Positions 26,262-34,482 of a stretch of 64,000 bases of DNA are shown here, in pieces (position 1 is the first letter of the stretch; every line of letters begins with the position of its first letter). The position numbers were made by a program, and so were the translations under genes. Source of the stretch: Prevotella sp. UBA2725 (GTDB taxonomy: Bacteria > Bacteroidota > Bacteroidia > Bacteroidales > Bacteroidaceae); contig DEKJ01000007.1 in the NCBI GenBank assembly GCA_002353825.1, positions 1 through 64,000 on the forward strand, in the 5' to 3' direction. The notes beneath the pieces are model-generated. The model was not told the DNA's origin, ran no database searches, and saw nothing but the letters and a program-made list of their open reading frames with translations.

Positions 26262-27194
26262 TCAAAGTTCTTCACTTTTGGATTTCCTCTGCCGGTATTC
26301 CATGGGTGTGCAATGGAAGTGTTCACGGAAATACTTACCAAAGAAACTTGTGTTCGGGAAGCCAACCTTGTTGCAGACTTCTTTCAAAGACAGGTCGGTG
26401 TTCTTGAGATACCAGGTGATATCCGCCAATGTGTATTCCTGAATCCATTGAAGTGCCGTCTTATTAGAATTTTGTTTGCAGATGACGGAGAGATATTTTG
26501 TAGAGATACAGAGCTCTGAAGCATAATGCTCTACGGTCTGGTGCTTCACTTCTGTAGTTTGCAAAAGTTGTAGAAACTGGTTGAAGAGAGAAAGGCTCTG
26601 TTTGGGTTTCTCCATTTGTCCTTGTCCTAAAACATTCTTTTTCAGAACCCATGTCATGCCTGTGAGCATGCTGCTCAGATAGCCATAGAGAATGTCGCGG
26701 CGCATCTGCTGTTGCTCTTCCTCTTCGATTTGAGTATCGAGGCAGAGCTTGACAAGTTGATAAGCCTTATGACAGATCATCATGTCGCGCTCGGTCAGTG
26801 ATACTTTCCTGATCTTGTCGATATAGGTCACTTGGTTCCAGATAGACATATAAGATCGCAATAACACCTGCAGCGCATGATTGGTGATGCACAGGGCGAA
26901 ATACTCAAAGTCAGCCGTGAACATTGGCTCTGAGATCATCACTCCCGGAGGACAGACAAAAAGTTCATTGGCTTGGAACGTGATGGATTGTCCATTGATG
27001 TTCATTGACATTTTTCCTTTGACACAGATGGCAACGATGTTCATATTGGGCCGGGCTGTCCCTGGGTCAGCCAAAGCTGCATTGCTATTGACAATCAGTA
27101 GCTCGTCATCTTTATAATAGGGCTCAAAATGGGCAGGTACGGGCACCAAGGAGAGGAAACGCTCCGTCTCTGTCATCTTACCGTTTGTTCGCAT
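26262..27194 (-). CDS. AraC-family transcriptional regulator of the RND pump
   Basis: A 310-residue regulator: an N-terminal cupin-like sensor region (about 30-180) and a C-terminal double HTH ending CNKVGFPNTSFFGKYFREHF ... PMEYRQR, the AraC signature. It is divergent from the RND efflux operon, with a 15-bp inverted repeat in the shared region, so it probably controls that pump and itself. The ligand is unknown. The start at 27194 is an ATG, about 40 bp from the -7 element. Confidence 0.88.
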   Translation of the reverse strand: MRTNGKMTETERFLSLVPVPAHFEPYYKDDELLIVNSNAALADPGTARPNMNIVAICVKGKMSMNINGQSITFQANELFVCPPGVMISEPMFTADFEYFALCITNHALQVLLRSYMSIWNQVTYIDKIRKVSLTERDMMICHKAYQLVKLCLDTQIEEEEQQQMRRDILYGYLSSMLTGMTWVLKKNVLGQGQMEKPKQSLSLFNQFLQLLQTTEVKHQTVEHYASELCISTKYLSVICKQNSNKTALQWIQEYTLADITWYLKNTDLSLKEVCNKVGFPNTSFFGKYFREHFHCTPMEYRQRKSKSEEL

Positions 27195-27234
27195 AGCTAT
27201 TCCTAATAATATGTTCTATTTCTTGTTTCTGCTT

Positions 27235-27243
27235 GCAAAATTA
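27235..27243 (-). promoter_or_regulatory. -7 promoter element of the AraC regulator
   Basis: On the minus strand this reads TAATTTTGC, a full -7 match about 41 bp upstream of the ATG at 27194. Confidence 0.6.
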
Positions 27244-27266
27244 CGATAGATTTGTGAGATAGTACG

Positions 27267-27317
27267 TTCTATTCGAGAATAATTATGTTTCCAATCTGAA
27301 TATATTCTCAAATAGGA
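27267..27317. promoter_or_regulatory. Candidate operator between AraC regulator and RND operon
   Basis: TTCTATTCGAGAATA (27267-27281) and TATTCTCAAATAGGA (27303-27317) form a 15-bp inverted repeat with 13 matches and a 21-bp spacer, centred between the divergent -7 elements. GTTCTATT and GTTCTAAT-like half-sites recur on both sides. A dimeric AraC protein could bind here; this is inference. Confidence 0.5.
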
Positions 27318-27362
27318 CATACGTGTTCCACTTTGTTCGTTCGAAAACTACAATAAGTGTTC

Positions 27363-27371
27363 TAATTTTGC
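27363..27371 (+). promoter_or_regulatory. -7 promoter element of the RND efflux operon
   Basis: TAATTTTGC is a full -7 match 31 bp upstream of the adaptor gene start. Confidence 0.65.
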
Positions 27372-27402
27372 ATGTAGTTGAGAATAATAGGATAATTCAA
27401 GC

Positions 27403-28488
27403 ATGAGAAAGACCATTCTTTGGGCATTCGTTCTTCCCCTGCTGCTTATCAGTTGTGGCAAAAAAGGACAATCGTCTGCAAACATCATTAAGGTGAAGAC
27501 CCAGGTTGTGGGGGAGTCTTCCTTTTCTACCGATGGTAGCAGCTATTCGGGCACGATAGAGGAGTCGTCGGGTTCTTCTTTGAGTTTTGCTACGTCGGGC
27601 ACGGTGAAAGCCCTCTATGTCAGTGAAGGACATAGCGTGCGTGCCGGACAAGTTATCGGTATTGTCGATGCCACGAATACCAGTAATGCTTTGACGATGG
27701 CTGAGGCTACAGCGTCACAGGCACAGGAGACTCTCCGCCAAGCAGAGGATGCCTATCGTCGTATGAAACTTCTTCACGATAACGGATCGCTGCAGGAGAT
27801 CAAATGGGTGGAGACGACCACGCAACTTGCTTTGGCTCGTCAGGCCGTCCGCCAGACTCGTGCCTCCGTACAGATTGCCCGGAAAGGAGTGACAGATACG
27901 CGTCTTGTGGCACCGTTCAGTGGCTATATCAGTAAGAAGCAGGTGGAAATTGGCCAAAACGTTATGCCCGGTCAGCCCGTCGTGAATTTAGTAAAGATAG
28001 GCGATGTGAAAGCCGATATCTCTGTACCGGAGGACGATATTGCAAAGATCACAGTGGGTCAACGGGTTCGTGTCCGTATTTCCGCTTTAGGCAACTATTA
28101 TGTCATGGGTAAGGTTGTAGAGAAAGGTGTGCAGGCAGATCCTATCTCTCGTTCCTATGAGGTGAAAGTCCTGTTGCCCAATACTGCTCGCCGTATCTTG
28201 CCAGGCATGATCTGTGAGGCATGGCCGGAGAATGCAGCCATGACCAATGCAATCCAGTTGCCCGCCAACCTTATTCAGATTGATTCCGACAATAAGCTTT
28301 TCGTCTGGACGGTCGTAGGCAATAAGGCGCATCGTGTGGATGTCACGCTTGGTGAGAATGTGGGTGAGAATGTTGCTATCTTGGATGGTCTCTCACCGGA
28401 GCAGGTTGTCATCACGGAAGGACAACAGAAAGTGTCGGAAGGAACCCAAGTAGAGTTAGGAGTTAGGAGTTATTGTGCTCGAAATTGA
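27403..28488 (+). CDS. RND efflux periplasmic adaptor (membrane fusion) lipoprotein
   Basis: A 361-residue adaptor with a lipobox LLISC (lipidated Cys 18). It has barrel-sandwich (lipoyl-like) halves around a short helical hairpin (about 95-150), then a beta-barrel and a membrane-proximal domain, the usual MFP plan. It bridges the RND permease and the TolC-like channel. The C-terminus VELGVRSYCARN is odd: it is encoded by a GAGTTAGGAGTTAGGAGTT repeat run (28453-28471), related to the repeats at 32.9 kb, so the true family end was probably altered by repeat insertion or growth. Confidence 0.92.
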   Translation: MRKTILWAFVLPLLLISCGKKGQSSANIIKVKTQVVGESSFSTDGSSYSGTIEESSGSSLSFATSGTVKALYVSEGHSVRAGQVIGIVDATNTSNALTMAEATASQAQETLRQAEDAYRRMKLLHDNGSLQEIKWVETTTQLALARQAVRQTRASVQIARKGVTDTRLVAPFSGYISKKQVEIGQNVMPGQPVVNLVKIGDVKADISVPEDDIAKITVGQRVRVRISALGNYYVMGKVVEKGVQADPISRSYEVKVLLPNTARRILPGMICEAWPENAAMTNAIQLPANLIQIDSDNKLFVWTVVGNKAHRVDVTLGENVGENVAILDGLSPEQVVITEGQQKVSEGTQVELGVRSYCARN

Positions 28489-28501
28489 ATAAATAATAAT
28501 A

Positions 28502-31500
28502 ATGAATAAGAAACGGAATATCGTCGAATGGGCCATGCACTACCGGCAGATTGTGATTCTCATCACGTGCTGCTTGGTCGCCTTCGGTATCTATGGCCTC
28601 TACGACATCAACAAGAATGAGTTCCCTGACGTGACGATCCGCCAGGGCATCGTCGCTGCCGTCTATCCCGGTGCTTCCGCCCAGCAGGTAGAGGAAGAGG
28701 TAACGAAACCGTTGGAGAACTATATCTTCACCTTCAAGGAGGTGCGCAAGGAGAAGACGAAGTCGTACAGCCGTAATGGCATGGCCATCATCCAGGTGGA
28801 GCTGAATCAGGATATCGGCACTACGGAGAAGGAGAGTTTCTGGAGCCGTTTCAAGCTCGGTATCCAACAGTTCAAGAGCTCCTTGCCGCAGGGTGTGATC
28901 GCTCTTCAGGTCAACGATGACTTCGGTGACGCTTCCGCCCTCCTCATCACGATGGAAAGTAAGGACAAAACCTACCGTGAGCTCAACGATTATATGGATT
29001 ACCTCAAGGATCGTCTTCGGACTGTTGAAGCCGTAGGACGTATGAATGTCGTGGGCATGCAGAAAGAGCAGGTGAGCATTTATGTCGATGCGAAGAAACT
29101 GTCGCAGTATGGCATCTCCCAGCAACAACTCTACTCGGTTCTCGTGTCTAAAGGCTTCTCAAGCACGGCTGGCACGCAGAAAGCACCTGACTATGAAGCA
29201 CCGATAGAGGTAGAGCGCTCGGTCAACATGGTCAACGATGTGGAGCAGACGGTTGTCTATTCCAGTCCTGACGGTCATGTGGTACGTGTAAAAGATATCG
29301 CCACGGTCAAGCGCGAGTATCCCAAACCCGACAGCTATATCACTAACAACGGCACGAAATGTATCGTCCTGAGTGTAGAGGTGAAGAAAGGCCGCTCGAT
29401 CACCGACATGGGTACTGCCGTGAAGAAGCAGTTGGCGGAGTTCCAGCAGTCGTTGCCGAAGAGCGTGAGTATGTTCACCATCACCGACCAGAGTGAGGTG
29501 GTACACAAGAGTGTCGTCGACTTCCTCCGTGAACTTCTCATCGCCATCGTCGCCGTCATCATCGTCGTCATCCTGCTCCTGCCCATTCGTGTGGCCCTTG
29601 TAGCCGCCTCTACCATTCCTATCAGTATCTTTGTCGCCATGGGACAGTTCTATTCTTTCGGCATAGAACTGAACACGGTAACACTGGCAGCTCTCATCGT
29701 CACCCTTGGTATGATCGTTGACAATGCCATTGTCATCATCGACAACTATATAGAACTTATCTCTGACGGAATGAGCCGGTGGGGAGCGAGCGTGAAGAGC
29801 GCCACTCATTTCTTCAAGTCCATTCTCACGGCGACACTTGCTATATCCGTAACCTTCTTTCCTTTCTTGGTGACGACAAAGGGATCCAATCACGACTTCC
29901 TGCTCTACTTCCCTTGGGCCATCACCATCGTACTGATGGTGTCGCTTCTCGTGGCCGAGCTCCTCGTGCCGTTCATGCAGTTCTACTTCATCCGTAAGCC
30001 GATTACTACAGAGCTGCCGAAGGGTGGGAAGAAGAAGTTCTCTTTTCTTGACCTCATGCAGAAATATTATAACAAGCTCATCGATGCATGCTTCCGCCAT
30101 CCTTATATCACGGTGGCTTCCGGTGTAGTGATCATCGTCCTTGGTGTTTTCCTTCTTGGTCAACAGCCTGTGAAGATGATGCCAACCGCCGACCGAAACC
30201 AGTTTGCCGTGGAGATCTATCTGCCTACAGGAACATCTCTCGATAGAACGGTCGAGGTCGCTGACTCCATGGAGCATATCCTCCGTCGCGATTCCCGTGT
30301 GGTCTCTGTGGCTTCTTTTAAAGGCACGTCATCACCACGCTTCCAGTTCAGTTACGCCCCGCAGTTTGGCGGGAAGAACTATGCACAGTTCATCGTTAAC
30401 ACAAAGAGTGAGAAGGCGACCATCGGTATGCTGAAGGATTATCGTATGCGTTACACGAATGCTTTTCCGCGGGCTTATGTGCGTTTTAAACAATTGTCGT
30501 ACAGTGATGAGGCCAATGCTGTGGAACTTCGCTTGAGCGGTTCTGACTGGCAACAGTTGAAGCATACGGCCGATAGTATCACGGCTCTCTTCCGTGCTGA
30601 CAAGGACCTTATTCTCGTCCGCAATGATGTGGGAGAGCCGCAACTCGTTGACGATATCAAACTCAATGAGCAGCAGGCCGGACGTCTCGGTGTCACGAAT
30701 GGTCTCGTGGAACTGACGATGGCTACACGCTATGGCAATGGTATCCCCGTGACAACGATCTGGGATGGCGACTATGGTACACAGGTCTGCTTGAAGAGCA
30801 CCAAGGCCGATCGGTCTATGCCTGCGGATATTGCTAATGAACCGATCCCTGTTATGGGAGGGCTGCGTACGGTGCCTTTGCGTCAGGTGGCAACGATTAA
30901 ACCCGTCTGGCAGGATGGTCAGATCTGTCACCGCAATGGAGTAAGAACCATCACTGTCATGGCGGATGTCGTCGATGGGGTCAATGTCGTCGGAAAGACG
31001 AAAGCGTTGCAAGCGAAGATTCTCACTGATAAACTTCCGAAGAGCATCAAGGCCGAATGGGGTGGTGAGCTCGAGACCGGTAACGATACGAACACGCAGG
31101 TGCAAGGTGGACTGATGATAAGTGTCGTCATCATCTTCTTCCTGATGCTCGCTCATTTCCGTAAGATTTCTACGGCTACGCTTCTTCTTGTGAGTTTGTC
31201 GATGGTGATGTTTGGCACGGCTATGGGTATTCTTATCCCGGGTGGCAACTTCTCGCTGACGTGTAACCTCGGCATCATCTCTCTCATGGGTATCCTCGTG
31301 CGTAATGCCATCATCATGTACGACTATGCTGAGGAGCTACGTGAGAAAGAACATCTTACGGCGCATCAGGCGATCCAGCAGAGTGCTAAACGACGTATGC
31401 GCCCGATCTTCCTCACTTCCGCAGCGGCTTCTATGGGTGTGGTCCCGATGATGCTCGGTGGCAGCAGTCTGTGGGCACCGATGGGTAACGTCATCTTCTA

Positions 31501-31615
31501 TGGCACGCTCATCACGATGGTTCTCATCCTCACCGTCCTTCCCGTGGCTTACTGGCTTGTCATGAGCGGGAGCACACACAAACGTGAATTGAGTAATAAA
31601 TTGGAGCTACAATAA
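28502..31615 (+). CDS. RND efflux inner-membrane permease
   Basis: A 1037-residue resistance-nodulation-division transporter, full length, with twelve predicted membrane segments and two periplasmic porter loops. The proton-relay segment LGMIVDNAIVIIDNYIE in TM4 carries the paired Asp residues typical of HAE-type pumps. It probably exports amphiphilic compounds using the proton gradient. It starts 13 bp after the adaptor and ends 1 bp before the TolC-like gene, a tight three-gene operon under the divergent AraC regulator. Substrates cannot be read from the sequence. Confidence 0.94.
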   Translation: MNKKRNIVEWAMHYRQIVILITCCLVAFGIYGLYDINKNEFPDVTIRQGIVAAVYPGASAQQVEEEVTKPLENYIFTFKEVRKEKTKSYSRNGMAIIQVELNQDIGTTEKESFWSRFKLGIQQFKSSLPQGVIALQVNDDFGDASALLITMESKDKTYRELNDYMDYLKDRLRTVEAVGRMNVVGMQKEQVSIYVDAKKLSQYGISQQQLYSVLVSKGFSSTAGTQKAPDYEAPIEVERSVNMVNDVEQTVVYSSPDGHVVRVKDIATVKREYPKPDSYITNNGTKCIVLSVEVKKGRSITDMGTAVKKQLAEFQQSLPKSVSMFTITDQSEVVHKSVVDFLRELLIAIVAVIIVVILLLPIRVALVAASTIPISIFVAMGQFYSFGIELNTVTLAALIVTLGMIVDNAIVIIDNYIELISDGMSRWGASVKSATHFFKSILTATLAISVTFFPFLVTTKGSNHDFLLYFPWAITIVLMVSLLVAELLVPFMQFYFIRKPITTELPKGGKKKFSFLDLMQKYYNKLIDACFRHPYITVASGVVIIVLGVFLLGQQPVKMMPTADRNQFAVEIYLPTGTSLDRTVEVADSMEHILRRDSRVVSVASFKGTSSPRFQFSYAPQFGGKNYAQFIVNTKSEKATIGMLKDYRMRYTNAFPRAYVRFKQLSYSDEANAVELRLSGSDWQQLKHTADSITALFRADKDLILVRNDVGEPQLVDDIKLNEQQAGRLGVTNGLVELTMATRYGNGIPVTTIWDGDYGTQVCLKSTKADRSMPADIANEPIPVMGGLRTVPLRQVATIKPVWQDGQICHRNGVRTITVMADVVDGVNVVGKTKALQAKILTDKLPKSIKAEWGGELETGNDTNTQVQGGLMISVVIIFFLMLAHFRKISTATLLLVSLSMVMFGTAMGILIPGGNFSLTCNLGIISLMGILVRNAIIMYDYAEELREKEHLTAHQAIQQSAKRRMRPIFLTSAAASMGVVPMMLGGSSLWAPMGNVIFYGTLITMVLILTVLPVAYWLVMSGSTHKRELSNKLELQ

Positions 31616-31616
31616 C

Positions 31617-32900
31617 ATGAAAAAAACAATATTCCTCACTGTCACGGCACTCATTGCTCTGGCAGCACCGGCTCAGACGACGCTCTCCCTCGATGAGGTG
31701 AAGAGCCTCGCCGTGAAAGCCAATATGAAGACGCGGTCGGCAGCCTATGCCACCGCTGAGGCTCAAGAACAGAAGAAAGAGGCCTTTACCAATTATTTTC
31801 CTACACTCAGTGCCTCATCGACGGCGCTGAAAGCCAACCATGGCATGGTGAAGATAGAAACTGCGTTGGGTGGGCAGCAGATGAACATGACGCTTCTCGA
31901 CAAGATGTGGGCAGCGGGCGTCACGGCCGTGCAGCCCGTGTTCATGGGTGGGCAGATCATCAATGGTAATAAGTTGGCTAAGACTGGTGTAGAGGCTTCA
32001 CAACTACAGGAAAATCTCTCGCGCAACGATGTGGAACTGACAGCCGAGAACTATTACTGGCAGATCGTCACGTTGAAAGAGAAGGAGAAAACGCTAGAGA
32101 CAATCTCTACTATGTTGAAAAGTCTTGAGAAAGATGCCAGTCTTGCCGTGAAAGCCGGAGTGGGACTGCGCAATGACCTTCTGCAAGTACAACTCAAGGA
32201 AAACGAGATCGAGAGTCAGAAGATTAAACTTGACAATGGTCTCAGTCTCTGCAAGATGACCTTAGCACAATATATCGGTATGGATGGCAAGAGCATTGAT
32301 GTCAGTGCCTCTGCCGATCCCTCGCAGTTGCCGGGCTATCCAGATAGTCTGAAGGTAGATCATGATGCTGCAGTGGCAAACACGAATGAGTATCAACTGC
32401 TGCAAAAGAATGTGGACGTGAAGACGCTCGAAAGGAAGATCGAGGTTGGCAAGAACCTGCCACAGGTGGCTGTCGGTGCCAGTGTGCAGCATACCGATGT
32501 GCTCAGTGCGAAGAACAACTTCGGACTTATCTTTGCTCAGTTCAGCATCCCTATCAGTGGATGGTGGGGTGGTAGTCATGCCATCAAACGGAAGAAACTT
32601 GCTGAGCAAGAGGCTCGTGAGCAATTGATGGATAATAAGCAACTCTTAGAGATACGTATGCAGAAGGACTGGAATGATGTCGATGATGCCTACAAACAAT
32701 TGGTGTTGGCAAAGAAGAGTATCAATCAGAGTGAGGAGAACCTCCGGTTGAACCGCGACTATTATAAGGCAGGGACAGTGAATATGACCGATCTCCTTAA
32801 TGCCCAGCAACTCTATCAGCAGGCGCGCGATAAATACACCGATGCCTTCGCTGATTTGCAAAACAAGATAGAAGCGTATAAGAAGAGTACGGGACAATAA
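31617..32900 (+). CDS. TolC-family outer-membrane efflux channel
   Basis: A 427-residue outer membrane factor with a signal peptide (about 1-19, ending APAQ). Two OEP repeats of long coiled-coil helices (for example EVKSLAVKANMKTRSAAYAT near the start and LNAQQLYQQARDKYTDAFAD near the end) match TolC-like proteins. It completes the tripartite pump. The gene ends before a 24-bp inverted repeat that separates it from pdxT. Confidence 0.92.
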   Translation: MKKTIFLTVTALIALAAPAQTTLSLDEVKSLAVKANMKTRSAAYATAEAQEQKKEAFTNYFPTLSASSTALKANHGMVKIETALGGQQMNMTLLDKMWAAGVTAVQPVFMGGQIINGNKLAKTGVEASQLQENLSRNDVELTAENYYWQIVTLKEKEKTLETISTMLKSLEKDASLAVKAGVGLRNDLLQVQLKENEIESQKIKLDNGLSLCKMTLAQYIGMDGKSIDVSASADPSQLPGYPDSLKVDHDAAVANTNEYQLLQKNVDVKTLERKIEVGKNLPQVAVGASVQHTDVLSAKNNFGLIFAQFSIPISGWWGGSHAIKRKKLAEQEAREQLMDNKQLLEIRMQKDWNDVDDAYKQLVLAKKSINQSEENLRLNRDYYKAGTVNMTDLLNAQQLYQQARDKYTDAFADLQNKIEAYKKSTGQ

Positions 32901-32908
32901 AGTTAAGA

Positions 32909-32973
32909 GTTAGGAGATAGGAGTTAGGAGTTGCAAGGACGGTATGTATAACTCCTAACTCCTATCTCCTAAC
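32909..32973. repeat. 24-bp perfect inverted repeat built from GTTAGGAG units
   Basis: Two 24-bp perfectly complementary arms (32909-32932 and 32950-32973) composed of GTTAGGAG/GATAGGAG units flank a 17-nt loop, between the convergent tolC-like and pdxT genes. It can act as a bidirectional terminator. The same unit continues to 32998 into the end of pdxT and recurs at 28453-28471 at the end of the adaptor gene. Confidence 0.85.
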
Positions 32974-32979
32974 TCCTAA

Positions 32980-33552
32980 CTAACAAAGACTCCTAACTTG
33001 ATTTAGGAAGTATTCGTGTACCTGCGTGTCGGTGTCGAGCTCGGGATGGAAGGCGGTGACAAGCTGGTTGCCTTGTTGGGCAGCGACGATATGACCGTCT
33101 ACCGTTGCTAAGATCTCGGCTTTGCCATACACCTCTTTTATATAAGGCGCGCGGATGAAGGTCATCGGTATCTTGCCGATACCTTTCATCTCTGCCTCCG
33201 TATGGAAACTACCGAGCTGCCGGCCATAAGCATTGCGGAGCACATGGATGTCCATGGTGGCTAACCGCTTCTTCGGTTCTCCTTCAATCTTGTTAGCAAG
33301 AAGGATGAGCCCGGCACACGTACCGAAAACGGGAAGGCCAGCCTCAATATCAGCTTTTATCGGTTCCAGGAGGCCGAGGTCATTGAGCAACTTGGCTTGT
33401 GTCGTCGACTCACCGCCGGGGAGTACCAGTCCGTCTTTCGGCTGTTGCCAGTCGGAGAGCTCACGCACCTCGAAGGCTTCTGCTCCGAGACGTGAGAGCA
33501 TCTGCTCGTGTTCGATAAAAGCACCTTGTAAAGCTAAAACAGCTATTCGCAT
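32980..33552 (-). CDS. pdxT: Pyridoxal 5'-phosphate synthase glutaminase subunit
   Basis: A 190-residue class I glutamine amidotransferase that supplies ammonia to PdxS. The nucleophile is Cys 79 in FGTCAG, and FHPEL holds the catalytic His/Glu near the C-terminus; LALQGAF and PGGESTT are family motifs. It starts 14 bp after pdxS. The last residues, VRSLC, are encoded by a GTTAGGAG repeat unit, so the natural C-terminus has been altered slightly; the active site is not affected. Confidence 0.95.
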   Translation of the reverse strand: MRIAVLALQGAFIEHEQMLSRLGAEAFEVRELSDWQQPKDGLVLPGGESTTQAKLLNDLGLLEPIKADIEAGLPVFGTCAGLILLANKIEGEPKKRLATMDIHVLRNAYGRQLGSFHTEAEMKGIGKIPMTFIRAPYIKEVYGKAEILATVDGHIVAAQQGNQLVTAFHPELDTDTQVHEYFLNQVRSLC

Positions 33553-33566
33553 GGCTTTTCTCCTCC

Positions 33567-34439
33567 TTATTTACCTCTCTCGGCCATCAATACCTTGATC
33601 TCTTCCTCGTTGATACCGACCATAGCGGGGCCGAGGTCTTCAGAGAGTTCAGCGAGTTTCTCGGGATCTTTATAGTTGGTGACAGCCTGGACGATGGCGG
33701 CAGCGCGCTTGGCAGGATTCCCGCTCTTGAAGATGCCGGAGCCGACAAACACACCTTCGGCACCCAATTCCATCATCAAAGCTGCATCGGCGGGGGTAGC
33801 CACGCCGCCGGCAGCGAAGTTAACGACAGGCAACTTGCCGTGGTCGTGAACATATTTCACGAGGTCGTAAGGAGCCTGTAACTGCTTGGCGGCCTCAAAG
33901 AGTTCGTCTTCAGCCATGCCTACAAGACGGCGAATCTCACTCTGCATAAGGCGCATGTGGCTCACAGCCTGGACGACATCGCCTGTGCCCGGCTCACCCT
34001 TCGTACGGATCATTGTAGCACCTTCAGCGATACGGCGCAGTGCCTCACTCAAGTTCTTGGCACCACAGACGAAAGGAACCTTGAACTTTGTCTTGTCGAT
34101 ATGATAGACATTGTCGGCAGGACTCAGCACCTCACTCTCATCGATGTAATCGATATTGATAGCTTGAAGGATCTGTGCTTCAGCGATATGTCCAATTCGG
34201 CATTTGGCCATCACGGGGATAGACACAGCTTGCTGGATACCTTTGATCATCTTCGGGTCGCTCATACGGGCTACGCCACCGGCAGCACGGATATCAGCGG
34301 GGATGCGCTCCAGTGCCATGACAGCACAAGCACCAGCGTCTTCTGCAATCTTTGCCTGTTCAGGCGTCGTAACGTCCATAATCACACCGCCCTTGAGCAT
34401 CTGAGCCAGGTTGCGGTTCAATGTCATTCTGTCTTCCAT
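33567..34439 (-). CDS. pdxS: Pyridoxal 5'-phosphate synthase subunit
   Basis: A 290-residue TIM-barrel enzyme that makes PLP from ribose-5-phosphate, glyceraldehyde-3-phosphate and ammonia. The two key lysines are visible, in PVMAKCRIGH (Lys 79) and MIRTKGEPGTG (Lys 147). Family motifs GVIMDV and CAVMALERIPADIR lie near the N-terminus. It forms the dodecameric synthase with PdxT. It follows the kinase-AraC fusion gene by 43 bp, which suggests control of this DXP-independent B6 operon by that protein. Confidence 0.97.
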   Translation of the reverse strand: MEDRMTLNRNLAQMLKGGVIMDVTTPEQAKIAEDAGACAVMALERIPADIRAAGGVARMSDPKMIKGIQQAVSIPVMAKCRIGHIAEAQILQAINIDYIDESEVLSPADNVYHIDKTKFKVPFVCGAKNLSEALRRIAEGATMIRTKGEPGTGDVVQAVSHMRLMQSEIRRLVGMAEDELFEAAKQLQAPYDLVKYVHDHGKLPVVNFAAGGVATPADAALMMELGAEGVFVGSGIFKSGNPAKRAAAIVQAVTNYKDPEKLAELSEDLGPAMVGINEEEIKVLMAERGK

Positions 34440-34482
34440 TTTTCCTTTGTCTATTTTATTTTTAATTCTTTACTTTCCATTT

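Noticed and set aside
29159..30277. 372-codon ORF antisense to the RND permease
   Set aside because: Low-complexity His/Asp-rich antisense translation with no start signals; it is a shadow of the permease codon pattern.
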